Part shown: positions 44,225 through 53,472 of the stretch, one piece after another | How positions within the stretch are numbered: the stretch's first letter is position 1 | Layout of the letters: every line of letters begins with the position of its first letter | Translations under genes and position numbers: made by a program | Origin: JANNMJ01 sp031426455 | Lineage (GTDB): Bacteria; Bacteroidota; Bacteroidia; Cytophagales; Hymenobacteraceae | NCBI GenBank assembly: GCA_031426455.1 | Contig: JANPLI010000105.1 | Location: 29,901-93,900, forward strand | Length of the DNA: 64,000 bases | Direction: 5' to 3' | Notes under the pieces: generated by a model | What the model was told of the DNA's origin: nothing | Seen by the model: the letters and a program-made list of their open reading frames with translations, nothing else | Databases searched by the model: none

Positions 44225-45655
44225 GTGTTTGACCGCTTGACGAACTGGCTGACCCTTCGCGCCGATCGCCCCGTTTCCGTTGCGCCTTTGGCGGGGTTTC
44301 GGGTGCTGTTTGGCTTGCTGGTGTTCTTCGCCACGGTGCGGTTCTGGGCGCACGGCTGGATCGAGGAGTTCTACATCCGGCCGCGCTTTTTCTTCGCTTA
44401 CTACGGCTTCGAATGGGTACAACCGTTACCCGCGCCGTGGCTTTACGGCGTCTTTGGACTACTGGCGTTAAGCGCGTTAGGGGTAGCGCTGGGCGCCTGT
44501 TACCGCCTGGCGGCGCCTTTGCTGCTGCTCACCTTCAGCTACATCGAGCTGCTGGACAAGACGAACTACCTCAACCACTACTATTACGTCACGCTGGCCG
44601 CTGCGCTGCTGTGCCTGCTGCCCGCCAACCGGGCCTGGTCGGTGGATGCGCATCTCCTCACGCCCCGGCTCACCTGGCGATGGCTGGTGGGAAGGCGCGG
44701 GAGCCAGGCGGCGGCGACCACCATCCCGGCCTGGATGCTGTGGGCCGTCAAAGCGCAGATCGGCTCGGTTTATTTCTTCGGCGGCGTCGCCAAAATCAAG
44801 GCCGACTGGCTCTTGCACGCCCAACCGCTGCAGATCTGGCTGGCGGCCAATGCTACGTTGCCGGTCGTCGGGCCGCTGCTCGAACAGGCCTGGGTGGCTT
44901 ACGCCGTGGCCTGGATTGCTTGCCTCTTCGACCTCACGGTGCCGTTTTTCCTCTGGCGCCACCGCACCCGGCCGTGGGCCTACGGCGTGGTGGTGGTCTT
45001 CCACCTGCTCACGGCGCGGCTGTTCTACATCGGCATTTTTCCGTGGGCAATGCTGCTCTCGACGCTGGTCTTCTTCCCGGCCCGGTACCACGAACGGGTC
45101 CTGGGTTGGCTGTTTGGGGAGCCTGACGCAAATAAGTTTTACCTCACTTCTTCGGAACAAGGGCTAGGGGCTGAGGATGCGAAGCGGCCGGTGAAGGAGC
45201 ACGCTCGTTGGGTAGTCCTGGCGACGCTTTTTCTGGTGCAGTTTCTCCTCCCCTTCCGCTACCTGCTGTACCCCGGCAACGTCCTCTGGACGGAGCAGGG
45301 CTTTCGCTACAGTTGGAATATTATGCTCATCGAAAAAGCCGGCACCGTCGATTTCCACCTCCGCGACCCGCGCACCGGCGCCGCCTGGACCGTGGATCCG
45401 CGCCGCTACCTCTCGCGCCAACAAGCCCGGATGCTTTCGACCCAACCCGATATGCTCGTGCAATTCGCCCATTTTCTGGCCCGCGAAGAAGCCGGCGCCC
45501 GCTCCTACCCCCTCGAAGTGCGCGCCGAAGCCTACGCCACGCTCAACGGCCGACCGAGCCAGCTGCTGGTCGATCCAACCGTCGATCTGGCCCGCGAGAC
45601 TGATTCCTTCGCTCCTAAAAAATGGATTATGCCGCTGGCCCCGAATCAACCCTGA
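44225..45655 (+). CDS. HTTM domain membrane protein (vitamin K carboxylase-like)
   Basis: A 476-residue integral membrane protein, GTG start, with an HTTM (horizontally transferred transmembrane) domain. Residues 1-300 carry about eight hydrophobic helices (APLAGFRVLFGLLVFFATVRFW, LYGVFGLLALSALGVALGACY, YYYVTLAAALLCLLPANRA). The motif LDKTNYLNHYYY and IGSVYFFGGVAKI are typical. The C-terminal part is soluble. HTTM proteins resemble gamma-glutamyl carboxylase in fold. In this locus, next to imelysin and TonB genes, a role in iron uptake has been proposed only by association. Confidence 0.88.
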   Translation: MFDRLTNWLTLRADRPVSVAPLAGFRVLFGLLVFFATVRFWAHGWIEEFYIRPRFFFAYYGFEWVQPLPAPWLYGVFGLLALSALGVALGACYRLAAPLLLLTFSYIELLDKTNYLNHYYYVTLAAALLCLLPANRAWSVDAHLLTPRLTWRWLVGRRGSQAAATTIPAWMLWAVKAQIGSVYFFGGVAKIKADWLLHAQPLQIWLAANATLPVVGPLLEQAWVAYAVAWIACLFDLTVPFFLWRHRTRPWAYGVVVVFHLLTARLFYIGIFPWAMLLSTLVFFPARYHERVLGWLFGEPDANKFYLTSSEQGLGAEDAKRPVKEHARWVVLATLFLVQFLLPFRYLLYPGNVLWTEQGFRYSWNIMLIEKAGTVDFHLRDPRTGAAWTVDPRRYLSRQQARMLSTQPDMLVQFAHFLAREEAGARSYPLEVRAEAYATLNGRPSQLLVDPTVDLARETDSFAPKKWIMPLAPNQP

Positions 45656-45694
45656 CCACCCCGCCACCCGCCGTTTGCTGGGCGCCCGCCGCGC

Positions 45695-45772
45695 CTTTGC
45701 TTAGCAGTCACCGTGTCTGCGCTTAGCAGTAGTCGTGTCTGCGCTTAGCAGTCGCCGTGCCTTTGCTTATGC
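45695..45772. repeat. CGTGTCTGCGCTTAGCAGT direct repeats
   Basis: CTTAGCAGT occurs three times (45700, 45723, 45747, approximate positions), each preceded by a GTGTCTGCG or GCGCCTTTG variant, and a decayed fourth copy (CTTATGCAG) follows. The spacing is about 23-24 bp. The array fills the gap between HTTM and TonB receptor genes. Confidence 0.75.
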
Positions 45773-45843
45773 AGGGCCTCCACAAGCAAGGCCCCCTTTT
45801 CGGCCCTTCCAGCACTCCCGGTGCCCTTTCTCCTTTTCCGCTG

Positions 45844-48240
45844 ATGTCCTTCCGAAGTCTTTTGTATTTTTCCGCGACGCTAAGCTGCTGGCTGGTGGCC
45901 GCTGACGCGTTTGCTCAGTCCTACGGCGCCGTGCGCGGCACCGTGCGCGCCGCCGATACCGGCCGGCCGCTACCCTTCGCTACGGTGCGCGTGGTGGAAG
46001 CGCCCGCCCTGGGCGCCGTGGCCGATTCGCTGGGCCACTTCGAAATCCGGCAGGTGACGACCGGCCCGAAGCACCTCGAAATCACGGCCGTCGGGTACGG
46101 CACCCGGCAATACGACGTGCTGATTGCCACCACCGTGGCGGCGGGCGTGGAGGTGCTGCTCAGGCCCGTCCCCACCCTGCTCGGCGAGGCTGTGGTGCAG
46201 GCCGACCGCCTCGCGCTGGTGGCGCCGGGGCGGCTGACGGACGTCAGCGGAACGGCCATCTACGCGGGCCGCAAAACGGAAGTCGTTCAGATCGAAGGGC
46301 TTCAGGCGAACCTAGCCACCAACAACGCCCGGCAAGTGCTGGCGCGGGTGCCCGGCCTGAACGTGATCGAAAACGACAACGTTGGCATCTCGCTCTCGGT
46401 GGCGGTGCGCGGACTAAACCCGAACCGGATTTCTGAATTCAATGCCCGCCAGAACGGCTACGACATTGCCGCCGACCCCCTCGGCTACCCCGAATCCTAT
46501 TATACGCCGCCCACGGAGGCGCTGGAGCGCATCGAAGTGGTGCGCGGCGCGGCCTCGCTGCAATACGGCCCGCAGTTCGGAGGCTTGCTGAATTTCGTGC
46601 TGAAAGCACCACCCACCGACCGCAGAATCGGCCTCACCGTGCGGCAAACAGTGGGTTCGTTTGGCCTGGCTAACACTTACGCGCGGGCGGCCGGCACCGT
46701 CGGCCAGGTGAGTTATACGGCCCTCGGCGTCTTCAAACGGGCCGACGGCTGGCGTGCCAATAGCGGCGCCGCGCAGGGCACGGGCTTTACGTCGGTGCGC
46801 TGGCAGGCTACGCCGCGCCTCACGCTCACGGCCGAACTCACGGCGATGCGCTACCAGCAGCAGCAGCCCGGCGGGCGCACCGACGCCGAATTTGCCGCCG
46901 ACCCGCGCGGCTCCAGCCGCGACCGCAACTGGTTCAGTGCCAACTGGCTACTGCCGGCGCTACTGGCTGACTATCAGCTCACCGACCGCACCCGCCTCAA
47001 CGTCCGCGCCTATGGGTTGGGGGCGAGCCGGTCGTCGTTGGGGAATCTGACGCCCATCAACCAGCCCGATACCATTGCCGCCCGCGCCCTGCTCATCGAC
47101 GAGTACCGCAACCTCGGCCTCGAAGCGCGGCTGCTGCACCGCTACCAGTTGGGCGAGCACGTGAACGGCGACCTGCTGGTGGGTCTGCGCGCGTTTCAGG
47201 GGCGCACCACCCGCCGCCAGGGTAACGGCGCTGACCTGAACGGCACGAGCGCCGATTTCACGTTTCAGAACCCCAATAACCTCGAAAACTTCGACTACCG
47301 CTTCCCCAGCCGCAACTTCGCCGCGTTCGCCGAAAACCGGTTCCTGCTGACGCCGCGCCTGAGCCTGACGCCGGGCATCCGGGTCGAAGCCATCCAGACC
47401 GGCGCCGACGGCTACTACCAGTTCAACGGCCAGCGCCTGACCGACAGCCGCACCCGCCCGCGCACCTTCCCGCTCCTCGGCCTCAGCGCGGGCTATTTGC
47501 TGACGGAAACCACCGATTTCTACGCCTCCTTCGCCCAGAACTACGCCGCTGTCAATTTCAACGACCTGCGCGTGGCGAACCCTAATTTTCAGGTCGATCC
47601 GAACCTCAAAGACTCGCGCGGCCTCTCCGCCGAAGCCGGTTACCGGGGCACCTGGCGCGGCATCGTCAGCTTCGATGTGGGCGCGTTCTGGCTCTCGTAC
47701 CGCGACCGCATCGGCGTCCTGAGCAACACCCGCACAAACGTGGCCGATTCGCGCTCGGTGGGCGCCGAAACGTTCGTCGAAGTCCACCCGCTGCGCGCCG
47801 CGCACTGCCCCGCCACCTGGGGCGACGTAGCGGTTTTCGCCACCTACGGCTTCACCGACGCGCGCTATGTCCGGGCCGAAAACCGCGCCATCGAGGGTAA
47901 AACTGTGGAGCTGGCGCCGCGCCACATCCTGCGTTCCGGGCTGACCTATAAAGTGGGCGGGTTTGCCGTCACGGGGCAGGGCGCCTACACGAGCCGCCAG
48001 TTCACAGAGGCCACCAACGCGCCCACGCCGAACGCCGCGGCCACCACCGGCCCGATTCCCGCCTATACCGTTGCTGATCTGAGCACCACCTACGCCTGGG
48101 CCTGGGTCACGGCCGGCGCCGGCTGCACCAACCTGCTCGACCGACGCTACTTCACCCGCCGCGCCACCGGCTACCCCGGCCCCGGCATCCTGCCCAGCGA
48201 CGGACGGGCGTTCTACATCTCGCTGGAGGTAAAGCTGTAG
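45844..48240 (+). CDS. TonB-dependent receptor (FecA-like, iron)
   Basis: A 798-residue outer-membrane receptor. A signal peptide (LLYFSATLSCWLVAADAFAQ) is followed by a carboxypeptidase-regulatory-like domain (YGAVRGTVRAADTGRPLPFATV, about 22-100). Next come a plug (LARVPGLNVIENDNVG, LERIEVVRGAASLQYGPQFGG) and a 22-strand barrel ending in a typical aromatic-tail strand (DGRAFYISLEVKL). The plug motif and the family context (imelysins, HTTM) point to ferric citrate or another iron chelate as substrate. ATG 45844 gives the signal peptide; the frame opens earlier at 45757. Confidence 0.92.
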   Translation: MSFRSLLYFSATLSCWLVAADAFAQSYGAVRGTVRAADTGRPLPFATVRVVEAPALGAVADSLGHFEIRQVTTGPKHLEITAVGYGTRQYDVLIATTVAAGVEVLLRPVPTLLGEAVVQADRLALVAPGRLTDVSGTAIYAGRKTEVVQIEGLQANLATNNARQVLARVPGLNVIENDNVGISLSVAVRGLNPNRISEFNARQNGYDIAADPLGYPESYYTPPTEALERIEVVRGAASLQYGPQFGGLLNFVLKAPPTDRRIGLTVRQTVGSFGLANTYARAAGTVGQVSYTALGVFKRADGWRANSGAAQGTGFTSVRWQATPRLTLTAELTAMRYQQQQPGGRTDAEFAADPRGSSRDRNWFSANWLLPALLADYQLTDRTRLNVRAYGLGASRSSLGNLTPINQPDTIAARALLIDEYRNLGLEARLLHRYQLGEHVNGDLLVGLRAFQGRTTRRQGNGADLNGTSADFTFQNPNNLENFDYRFPSRNFAAFAENRFLLTPRLSLTPGIRVEAIQTGADGYYQFNGQRLTDSRTRPRTFPLLGLSAGYLLTETTDFYASFAQNYAAVNFNDLRVANPNFQVDPNLKDSRGLSAEAGYRGTWRGIVSFDVGAFWLSYRDRIGVLSNTRTNVADSRSVGAETFVEVHPLRAAHCPATWGDVAVFATYGFTDARYVRAENRAIEGKTVELAPRHILRSGLTYKVGGFAVTGQGAYTSRQFTEATNAPTPNAAATTGPIPAYTVADLSTTYAWAWVTAGAGCTNLLDRRYFTRRATGYPGPGILPSDGRAFYISLEVKL

Positions 48241-48320
48241 GTGGTGAGGTGGTGGTTGGGTGGTGTGATTTCTGGCCGCCTATACCACCTCACCACCTCA
48301 CTACCCCCACCACCTCACCG
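48239..48320. repeat. inverted GGTGGTGAGG / CCACCTCACC repeat
   Basis: GTGGTGAGGTGGTGG follows the TonB receptor stop; after about 35 bp come CCACCTCACCACCTCACTACC and CCACCACCTCACC. The arms are complementary and may form a hairpin between the convergent genes. It may act as a bidirectional transcript end. Confidence 0.75.
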
Positions 48321-49019
48321 CATCGGCACCTCGATCAGCAATACTTCGGCTGCTTCTTCGGCCACCAGCTTTAGCGAAGCCGCGTCGGTGATTCCCAGGC
48401 CGTCGCGCGGGCCTAGTGCCTGGCCGTCGAGCGTCACGCGCCCGCTGATGACGAAGGCGTACACGCCGTGGGCAGCGTTCGTCAGGGTATAGTTCGTCGA
48501 AGCGCCGGCTTCAAACGTGCCGAGCGAAAACGTGGCTTGCTGATTGATTTTGACCGCCTCCGGCACCGTCGGCGACACCACCGCCTGGAAGCGGTTGCGC
48601 CGGTCTTCGGCCCGAAACGACTTCTGTTCGTAGCGCGGCGCTACGTTTTCCAGCTCCGGGAACACCCAGATTTGCAGAAACTTGACCGGCCGGTCGCGGT
48701 GTGCGTTCTTCTCGGAGTGCGTGATGCCGCTGCCGCCGCTCATAATCTGGACATCGCCCTGGCGGATGATCTCGTGGCGCCCGGTCGAGTCCTGATGCTC
48801 CAGGTCGCCTTCGAGCGGAATCGAGACGATCTCCATATTCTCGTGCGGATGGGCACCGAAGCCTCGTCCGCCGGCCACGGTATCATCGTTCAGCACCCGC
48901 AGCAGGCCGAAATGCATCCGGCGCGCGTCGTGGTAACCGGCGAAGGAAAACGTGTGGTAGGAATCGAGCCAACCGTGGTTGGCGTGGCCGCGCGTAGCGG
49001 CAGGATGGAAGGTGTGCAT
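48315..49019 (-). CDS. pirin family protein (YhhW-like)
   Basis: A 234-residue bicupin. Metal-binding residues are intact: GAHPHENMEIVSIPLEG (His-x-His and Glu) and SGGSGITHSEKN (His and the SGG.G..HSE signature). YhhW-like pirins can act as quercetinases and some pirins are redox sensors; the role here is unknown. ATG 49019 (MHTFHPAATRG) is preferred to 49043. It is separated from the nitroreductase gene by 93 bp. It is the second pirin in the window and better conserved than the one at 22.5 kb. Confidence 0.9.
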   Translation of the reverse strand: MHTFHPAATRGHANHGWLDSYHTFSFAGYHDARRMHFGLLRVLNDDTVAGGRGFGAHPHENMEIVSIPLEGDLEHQDSTGRHEIIRQGDVQIMSGGSGITHSEKNAHRDRPVKFLQIWVFPELENVAPRYEQKSFRAEDRRNRFQAVVSPTVPEAVKINQQATFSLGTFEAGASTNYTLTNAAHGVYAFVISGRVTLDGQALGPRDGLGITDAASLKLVAEEAAEVLLIEVPMR

Positions 49020-49112
49020 TAGGGAAGTAGCCCCGAATACCAAACGGCGCGGGGTTGGCTTGAAACGATGAAACGAATTGTCAACGAGTCGATGAACGGT
49101 CAGCGCCCCGGC

Positions 49113-49715
49113 TTACCAAACGGGCTTCCCCTGGAACGCAAACTCGTGCACCGGCTTGCGCGTCCGGGGCGCCAGTTCGCGGCCTTTGAGCGGCTCGGCC
49201 AGCGCGTCGGCGTCGCCCAGATACCCTAAAGCAATCAGGGTCAGCGGCTCCACGGATTCCGGCAATTCAAAATCGACGCGGGCTTTGGCTTTATCGAAAC
49301 CCGCCATTACGTGGCCGTGCAGGCTCATTTCGGTGGCTTGCAGCAGCAGCGTGGTGGTGGCGGCGCCGGTGTCGTGGGCCGCGTAGGCATTGGGTTTACC
49401 GGTAGCGGCCGTCGTGGTGCGCGCCAGGGCCAGCACCAGCACGGCGGCATCCTTCGCCCAAACCTGGTTGGCGGGCACCAGGCACGCCAGGAATTTGCCG
49501 AATTCGGCATCCGCCCGGTGCGCGTAGGCAAAAAGCCAGGGCTGCTCGTTCGAGCTGGACGGCGCCCACGAAGCGGCTTCGAACAAGGTGTGGAGCGTAT
49601 CGGCGGCCACCGGCCGGGTCGCGTCAAACGCGCGCGGACTCCAACGGCGGCGGATGAGTTCGGCCACGGCCGACGAGGCAGGCGCCACTTTCAGCGTGTC
49701 GAGAGAAGGTGTCAT
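49113..49715 (-). CDS. nitroreductase family protein
   Basis: A 200-residue FMN-dependent oxidoreductase. Family motifs: IRRRWSPRAFDATRPV (FMN phosphate), FEAASWAPSSSNEQPWLFAYA and the C-terminal LIALGYLGDADALAEP. The AAHDTGAATTTLLLQATEMSLHGHVMAGFD stretch lines the dimer interface and FMN. It probably reduces quinones or nitro compounds with NAD(P)H. The length is standard. Confidence 0.92.
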   Translation of the reverse strand: MTPSLDTLKVAPASSAVAELIRRRWSPRAFDATRPVAADTLHTLFEAASWAPSSSNEQPWLFAYAHRADAEFGKFLACLVPANQVWAKDAAVLVLALARTTTAATGKPNAYAAHDTGAATTTLLLQATEMSLHGHVMAGFDKAKARVDFELPESVEPLTLIALGYLGDADALAEPLKGRELAPRTRKPVHEFAFQGKPVW

Positions 49716-49901
49716 AAGGAAAAACGGCTGGGGTTGAAGGCCGATTGCGTGTACCTACACACAACTTGCGCCAAGCTACGCCCCGGCAAACAAAAAAAGG
49801 CAAAACCTGCCAGCTTGGCGGCGCTCCGGGGGGCAGTTACGTACTTCGGGGCGGGAAAGGCGGCGCGGGGTCGGTTTTCCGGCTAACCCGTTGCTGCCAC
49901 C

Positions 49902-50771
49902 GTGACCGAAATCGTCGTCCAGTCCTGGCTTGAGTTGCAGGAAGTACTGTTTCAGGAAACCTGGGATGCCCGCCTGGGCCGCTTCCGCTCGCCGTTCGTG
50001 TACCGGGGCGTCCGGGCGGCCAATTACGGACTGCGCACCAGCCTTCAGCGGCTCGGCGGCGAGTATCAGCAGCTCGAACACCACCTGCTGCGCAACTTCC
50101 GCAAGTACGCCGTGTCCGGCTCGGCGGTGGCCGAAGGGTTTGCCGCGCCCTCGGCGTCGGTCTGGGACTGGCTTGCCCTGGCCCAGCACCACGGCCTGCC
50201 CACGCGCCTGCTCGACTGGACGTACTCGCCCTATGTGGCGCTGCACTTCGCTACCGACGACCTCGACGCCTACCACGAAGACGGCATCATCTGGGCGATC
50301 AACTACCTTAAAGCCACTGAATTGCTACCTTCCCGTTTGCGCGAGGCCATTTGGGCGGAAGGCTCGAACGTGTTTACACCGGAGATGCTCCAGCCCGTTT
50401 GTGCCGATCTGCGCGAGCTGGCCCTGATGCAGCAGGACCCCTTCGTGCTGTTTCTGGAGCCGCCGTCGCTGGATGCGCGCATCGTGCATCAACACGCGCT
50501 GTTTGCGCTGATGAGTACGGCCCGCGCCTCACTCGACGAGTGGCTGATGGCCCGCCCCGACCTCGCCCGGCGGATCATCATTCCGGCCCGCCTCAAATGG
50601 GAAGCCCGCGACAAGCTCGACCAGGTGAACATCAACGAGCGCGTCCTCTTTCCCGGCCTTGGCGGGCTGTCGAGCTGGCTGCGCCGCCATTACAGCTCCG
50701 CCGCCGGGGCAGGCAACCCTGCAGCCGACACTGGTTCTGCCTCTGCCCCCGGCCTCAGCCGTCAGCCGTAG
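49902..50771 (+). CDS. FRG domain protein
   Basis: A 289-residue protein, GTG start. FRG hallmarks are FVYRGVRAANYGLRTSL (the YRG at 34-36), and LALAQHHGLPTRLLDWTYSPYVALHFA (HHGLPTRLLDW at 96-106). They are followed by a MLQPVCADLRELALMQQ stretch and a FLEPPSLDARIVHQHALFAL segment with the late conserved QxALF-like motif. The FRG fold is related to ADP-ribosyl transferases and such genes are often seen in defence or mobile loci. No partner gene is clear. The Ala/Ser/Pro-rich tail looks degenerate. Confidence 0.85.
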   Translation: MTEIVVQSWLELQEVLFQETWDARLGRFRSPFVYRGVRAANYGLRTSLQRLGGEYQQLEHHLLRNFRKYAVSGSAVAEGFAAPSASVWDWLALAQHHGLPTRLLDWTYSPYVALHFATDDLDAYHEDGIIWAINYLKATELLPSRLREAIWAEGSNVFTPEMLQPVCADLRELALMQQDPFVLFLEPPSLDARIVHQHALFALMSTARASLDEWLMARPDLARRIIIPARLKWEARDKLDQVNINERVLFPGLGGLSSWLRRHYSSAAGAGNPAADTGSASAPGLSRQP

Positions 50772-50839
50772 GCACGGGTGCCGGAGAGGGCGCGCCACGA
50801 TTCGGACCAAGCGGGCATACCACTTCGGTGGCGCAACCC

Positions 50840-50975
50840 TTACTCGTAGCGCAGGCTCTCGATCGGGTCGAGGCGCGAGGCCTTGGCTGCCGGGTAGTAG
50901 CCGCTCAACAGGCCCACGCTGACGCAGATGGTCACGCCCAGGCCCATCCACCGCTCAGGCACGATGAAGGCGCCC
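50840..50975 (-). pseudogene. displaced copy of the ABC permease 3' end
   Basis: Starting exactly with the stop codon (TAA, 50840-50842), about 110 bp differ from the 3' end of the intact permease gene (52234 on) at only one internal position and in the stop (TAG in the gene). A further 25 bp are similar with several mismatches. The encoded tail GLLSGYYPAAKAS, RLDPIESLRYE is the same in both. Upstream codons of the gene are absent. It is a direct repeat of the host gene end, 1.4 kb away. Confidence 0.88.
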
Positions 50976-51042
50976 GGCCGGTACCTTCGCGATATAAAAG
51001 CGATCCCTCGCGCGGCGTTGCCACCACGCGCCGTCCCCCCTC

Positions 51043-51412
51043 TATGTCTGATACTACACCTGCCGTACCCAAACCTGAATCAGCCACACCCCCGGCTTTT
51101 GCCGTCGTGCTCAGCACCTCGCTCGTCGGACTAGCCGAGGTGTTGCCGGAAGGGGTTTACCGCACGGTCGGGCGCCTGCTAGCGCCAGTATTGGGTTACA
51201 CCCTGGTGACCTTGGCGCGACGGGCGTACCGTGAGATTCAGCACCAGCGGTTTGAGCGGCTGATGGAAAGGAAAGTAGCAGCCTGGAAAGCCGAGCTACG
51301 CCTTGATGAAACTGCACTCGCCCGCGCCATCGAACTGCGGGCACTGATCGCCCGGTACGAAAACCTGCTGCTCAAGCAACAACTCGATAACCTCGACGTG
51401 AAAGAGCAATAA
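51043..51412 (+). CDS. small protein with membrane-like helix and coiled coil
   Basis: A 122-residue protein: a Pro/Ala-rich start (MSDTTPAVPKPESA), an amphipathic-hydrophobic region (FAVVLSTSLVGLAEVLPEGVY, APVLGYTLVTLARRAY), then a charged helix (FERLMERKVAAWKAELRLDE, ALIARYENLLLKQQLDNL). I do not recognise a family. It is one of two small genes within the segment between the duplicated permease ends and ends in a strong shared terminator. Confidence 0.65.
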
Positions 51413-51415
51413 AAA

Positions 51416-51445
51416 AACGGCCCGCCTCATAAAAGGCGGGCCGTT
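51416..51445. terminator. bidirectional terminator
   Basis: A 12-bp perfect stem (AACGGCCCGCCT / AGGCGGGCCGTT) with a CATAAA loop lies between two convergent small genes. On the minus strand it is followed by TTTTTTTATT, so termination is strong for the leftward gene; the rightward T-run is weak. Confidence 0.85.
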
Positions 51446-51475
51446 CCTGCAAAGTCAGGGACAGACGTCAGCAGG

Positions 51476-51670
51476 CTACTGCATGACCTCTAAAAGCTTA
51501 TCAGTATCGACGCGGGAGGAGATGATCGCCGACTTGCCCGTTTTTGGGTTCGTCACACGAAAGCTATCCGCTGTAGCCACGCGGTACACTTTCCAAGAAA
51601 AGAACAGGCCGCTGATGCCAAGGCCGAGGCCAGCAATGACAAGGCTGAGAACTTGGGACGTAGTGTACAT
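51476..51670 (-). CDS. small single-pass membrane protein
   Basis: A 64-residue protein: MYTTSQVLSLVIAGLGLGIS forms one membrane helix (extending to GLFFSWKVYRVAT), followed by a short soluble tail (FRVTNPKTGKSAIISSRVD, TDKLLEVMQ). The family is unknown. It converges on the terminator at 51416-51445. Its size, membrane helix and position between the duplicated gene ends are notable. Confidence 0.6.
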   Translation of the reverse strand: MYTTSQVLSLVIAGLGLGISGLFFSWKVYRVATADSFRVTNPKTGKSAIISSRVDTDKLLEVMQ

Positions 51671-52233
51671 ATCGGTCGTTTCGCTTGCGCGGCGCTTGTA
51701 ATGGCGCTGATGCGGCTTTTTGTTTCACGGTTAAGTCCAAACCGCCGAACGCGGAATATTGGCTCTAATGTCGTGTTTAACGCGACTAAAGTACGAAAAG
51801 GTTGCGAATCTTGACGCGCTGGATGATGATCGGCGATGCTTTACGGTGCGCAATCTTCGCAATGAGTGGCAATGAGTGCGCGAGCGGCGGGGTCGCTTGG
51901 TAGAAACGGAAAAATGCTGCTCATTTCGTCATGTATCGCCACCTATCACTAAATCGCCACTGGTAATGAGTAGCTTACGCGTAATCCGCCACGGGAGCCT
52001 TCCGGCGCGCCCGTTTCGTGGCACCTTGGTTTTGTGCAGATTGGGCGGCCGGACATTGAGTCCATCGCATCTAAAACTATTTACGCCCGCAAGCTCCTTC
52101 CGCCTCTACCAACGCCCGTTCGGCTGGGTCAGTAACGGGTCAAGCAAGTCGCGGCAGGTGAAAGCTTTGCGTCAGATGGCAGCTTTTACTCACATTATGG
52201 ATCAGGTTCGAAATGAGCGCCTACCGGCTCCTT
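51671..52233. other. gene-poor stretch next to the permease end
   Basis: About 560 bp, noticeably lower in GC than the flanks. A 146-codon frame (51876-52316) crosses it, but it shows no motif, runs into the permease antisense, and has unlikely composition, so I do not call it. No repeats or RNA seen apart from the duplicated permease end that follows. Confidence 0.5.
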
Positions 52234-53472
52234 CTACTCGTAGCGCAGGCTCTCGATCGGGTCGAGGCGCGAAGCCTTGGCTGCCGGGTAGTAGCCGCTC
52301 AACAGGCCCACGCTGACGCAGATGGTCACGCCCAGGCCCATCCACAGCCAGGGCACAATGAAGGCACCCGCGCCCACCAGCAGCGAGATCGAGTTGCCCG
52401 CCGCCACGCCCAGCACGATGCCCAGCAAGCCGCCGAGCAGGCAGATGACGATGGCCTCAATCAAAAACTGCTGCCGAATCTGGGCACTGGTGGCGCCCAG
52501 GGCTTTCCGGACGCCAATCTCGCGGGTACGTTCGGTGACGCTCACCAGCATAATATTCATCAGGGCGATGGAGGCGCCGAGCAGCGTGATGAACCCAATC
52601 ACGAAGCCGCCCACGCGCAGGTTGCCGGTCAGGGAGTCGAGTTTTTCGAGGAGCGAGTCGGAACGTTCGATCTCGAACGAGTCGGGCTGGCCGGGGCGAT
52701 CCTGGCGCACGGCGCGCATGGTGGCCGTGGCTTCCTGCATCGCGTACTCCAGTTCGGTGGGCGTGCGGAGCAGGGTTTTGAGATCGTAGGTGAGCGCCCC
52801 GCCGGCGTGCGGCAGGCGGTTGGCGCAGACCAGAGGCACCAGAATGGCGCGGTCGCCGCCGGTGCCCTTCATGGTGGAGCCAGAGCGTTCGAGCAGGCCC
52901 ACCACCTGAAACCGCTGCCCCAGGACGCTGATATACTCGCCGATGGGCGCGCGGCCTTTGAAAAGCACCGTGCTGGCCTCGGTGCCGATGATGCACACGT
53001 TCGGCCCCAGCGCCTGCTCGCGCGCCGAGAAGTCGCGACCGGCTGTCAGGTTCAGGTTCTGGCCAACCAGGTAATAAGGGTCAGTGCCCACCACCCGGAA
53101 ATTGGGGTTCGATTTCAGCCCGTTACCCGCAATCCGCAGCGCGCCCTGCACTTTGGTGGACACTGACACCCGCAGTTGGCGCTTGCCCATCAGGTCGGCA
53201 AAGGTGCGCGCCTGCAGCCAGGTGATGGCCGGAAAGCTCTTGTCGTTCTGCTGACCGAAAGGGCCACCGCGCGAGCGGTTCCGGATGTCGAAAGCCCCGG
53301 CGCCAAGCGAGGAGAACGTACTGTTCAAAGACGCCTGCATCGCGTCGATGGCGGTCAGTATCCCCACCAGCGACATAATGCCGATGCTCACGATCAGCCC
53401 CGTCAGCACGGTGCGCAGCAGATTAACCTTGATGGATTGCAGGCTTTCGCGGACGTTTTCGAGGGGACTCAT
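52234..53472 (-). CDS. ABC transporter permease (MacB/FtsX type)
   Basis: A 412-residue membrane protein. One N-terminal helix (LRTVLTGLIVSIGIMSLVGIL) is followed by a large periplasmic MacB-like domain with a central RSGSTMKGTGGDRAILVPL stretch. Three C-terminal helices follow (VIGFITLLGASIALMNIML, IVICLLGGLLGIVLGVAAG, VPWLWMGLGVTICVSVGLLSG). FtsX motifs are visible: RTREIGVRKALGATSAQI and the end YPAAKASRLDPIESL. ATG 53472 is preferred to the longer frame that has a His-rich leader. No ATPase gene is adjacent. Its last 110 bp are duplicated at 50840. Confidence 0.92.
   Translation of the reverse strand: MSPLENVRESLQSIKVNLLRTVLTGLIVSIGIMSLVGILTAIDAMQASLNSTFSSLGAGAFDIRNRSRGGPFGQQNDKSFPAITWLQARTFADLMGKRQLRVSVSTKVQGALRIAGNGLKSNPNFRVVGTDPYYLVGQNLNLTAGRDFSAREQALGPNVCIIGTEASTVLFKGRAPIGEYISVLGQRFQVVGLLERSGSTMKGTGGDRAILVPLVCANRLPHAGGALTYDLKTLLRTPTELEYAMQEATATMRAVRQDRPGQPDSFEIERSDSLLEKLDSLTGNLRVGGFVIGFITLLGASIALMNIMLVSVTERTREIGVRKALGATSAQIRQQFLIEAIVICLLGGLLGIVLGVAAGNSISLLVGAGAFIVPWLWMGLGVTICVSVGLLSGYYPAAKASRLDPIESLRYE

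Noticed and set aside
51876..52316. 146-codon frame next to the permease end
   Set aside because: Ends as antisense of the permease 3' end and shows no domain-like pattern.
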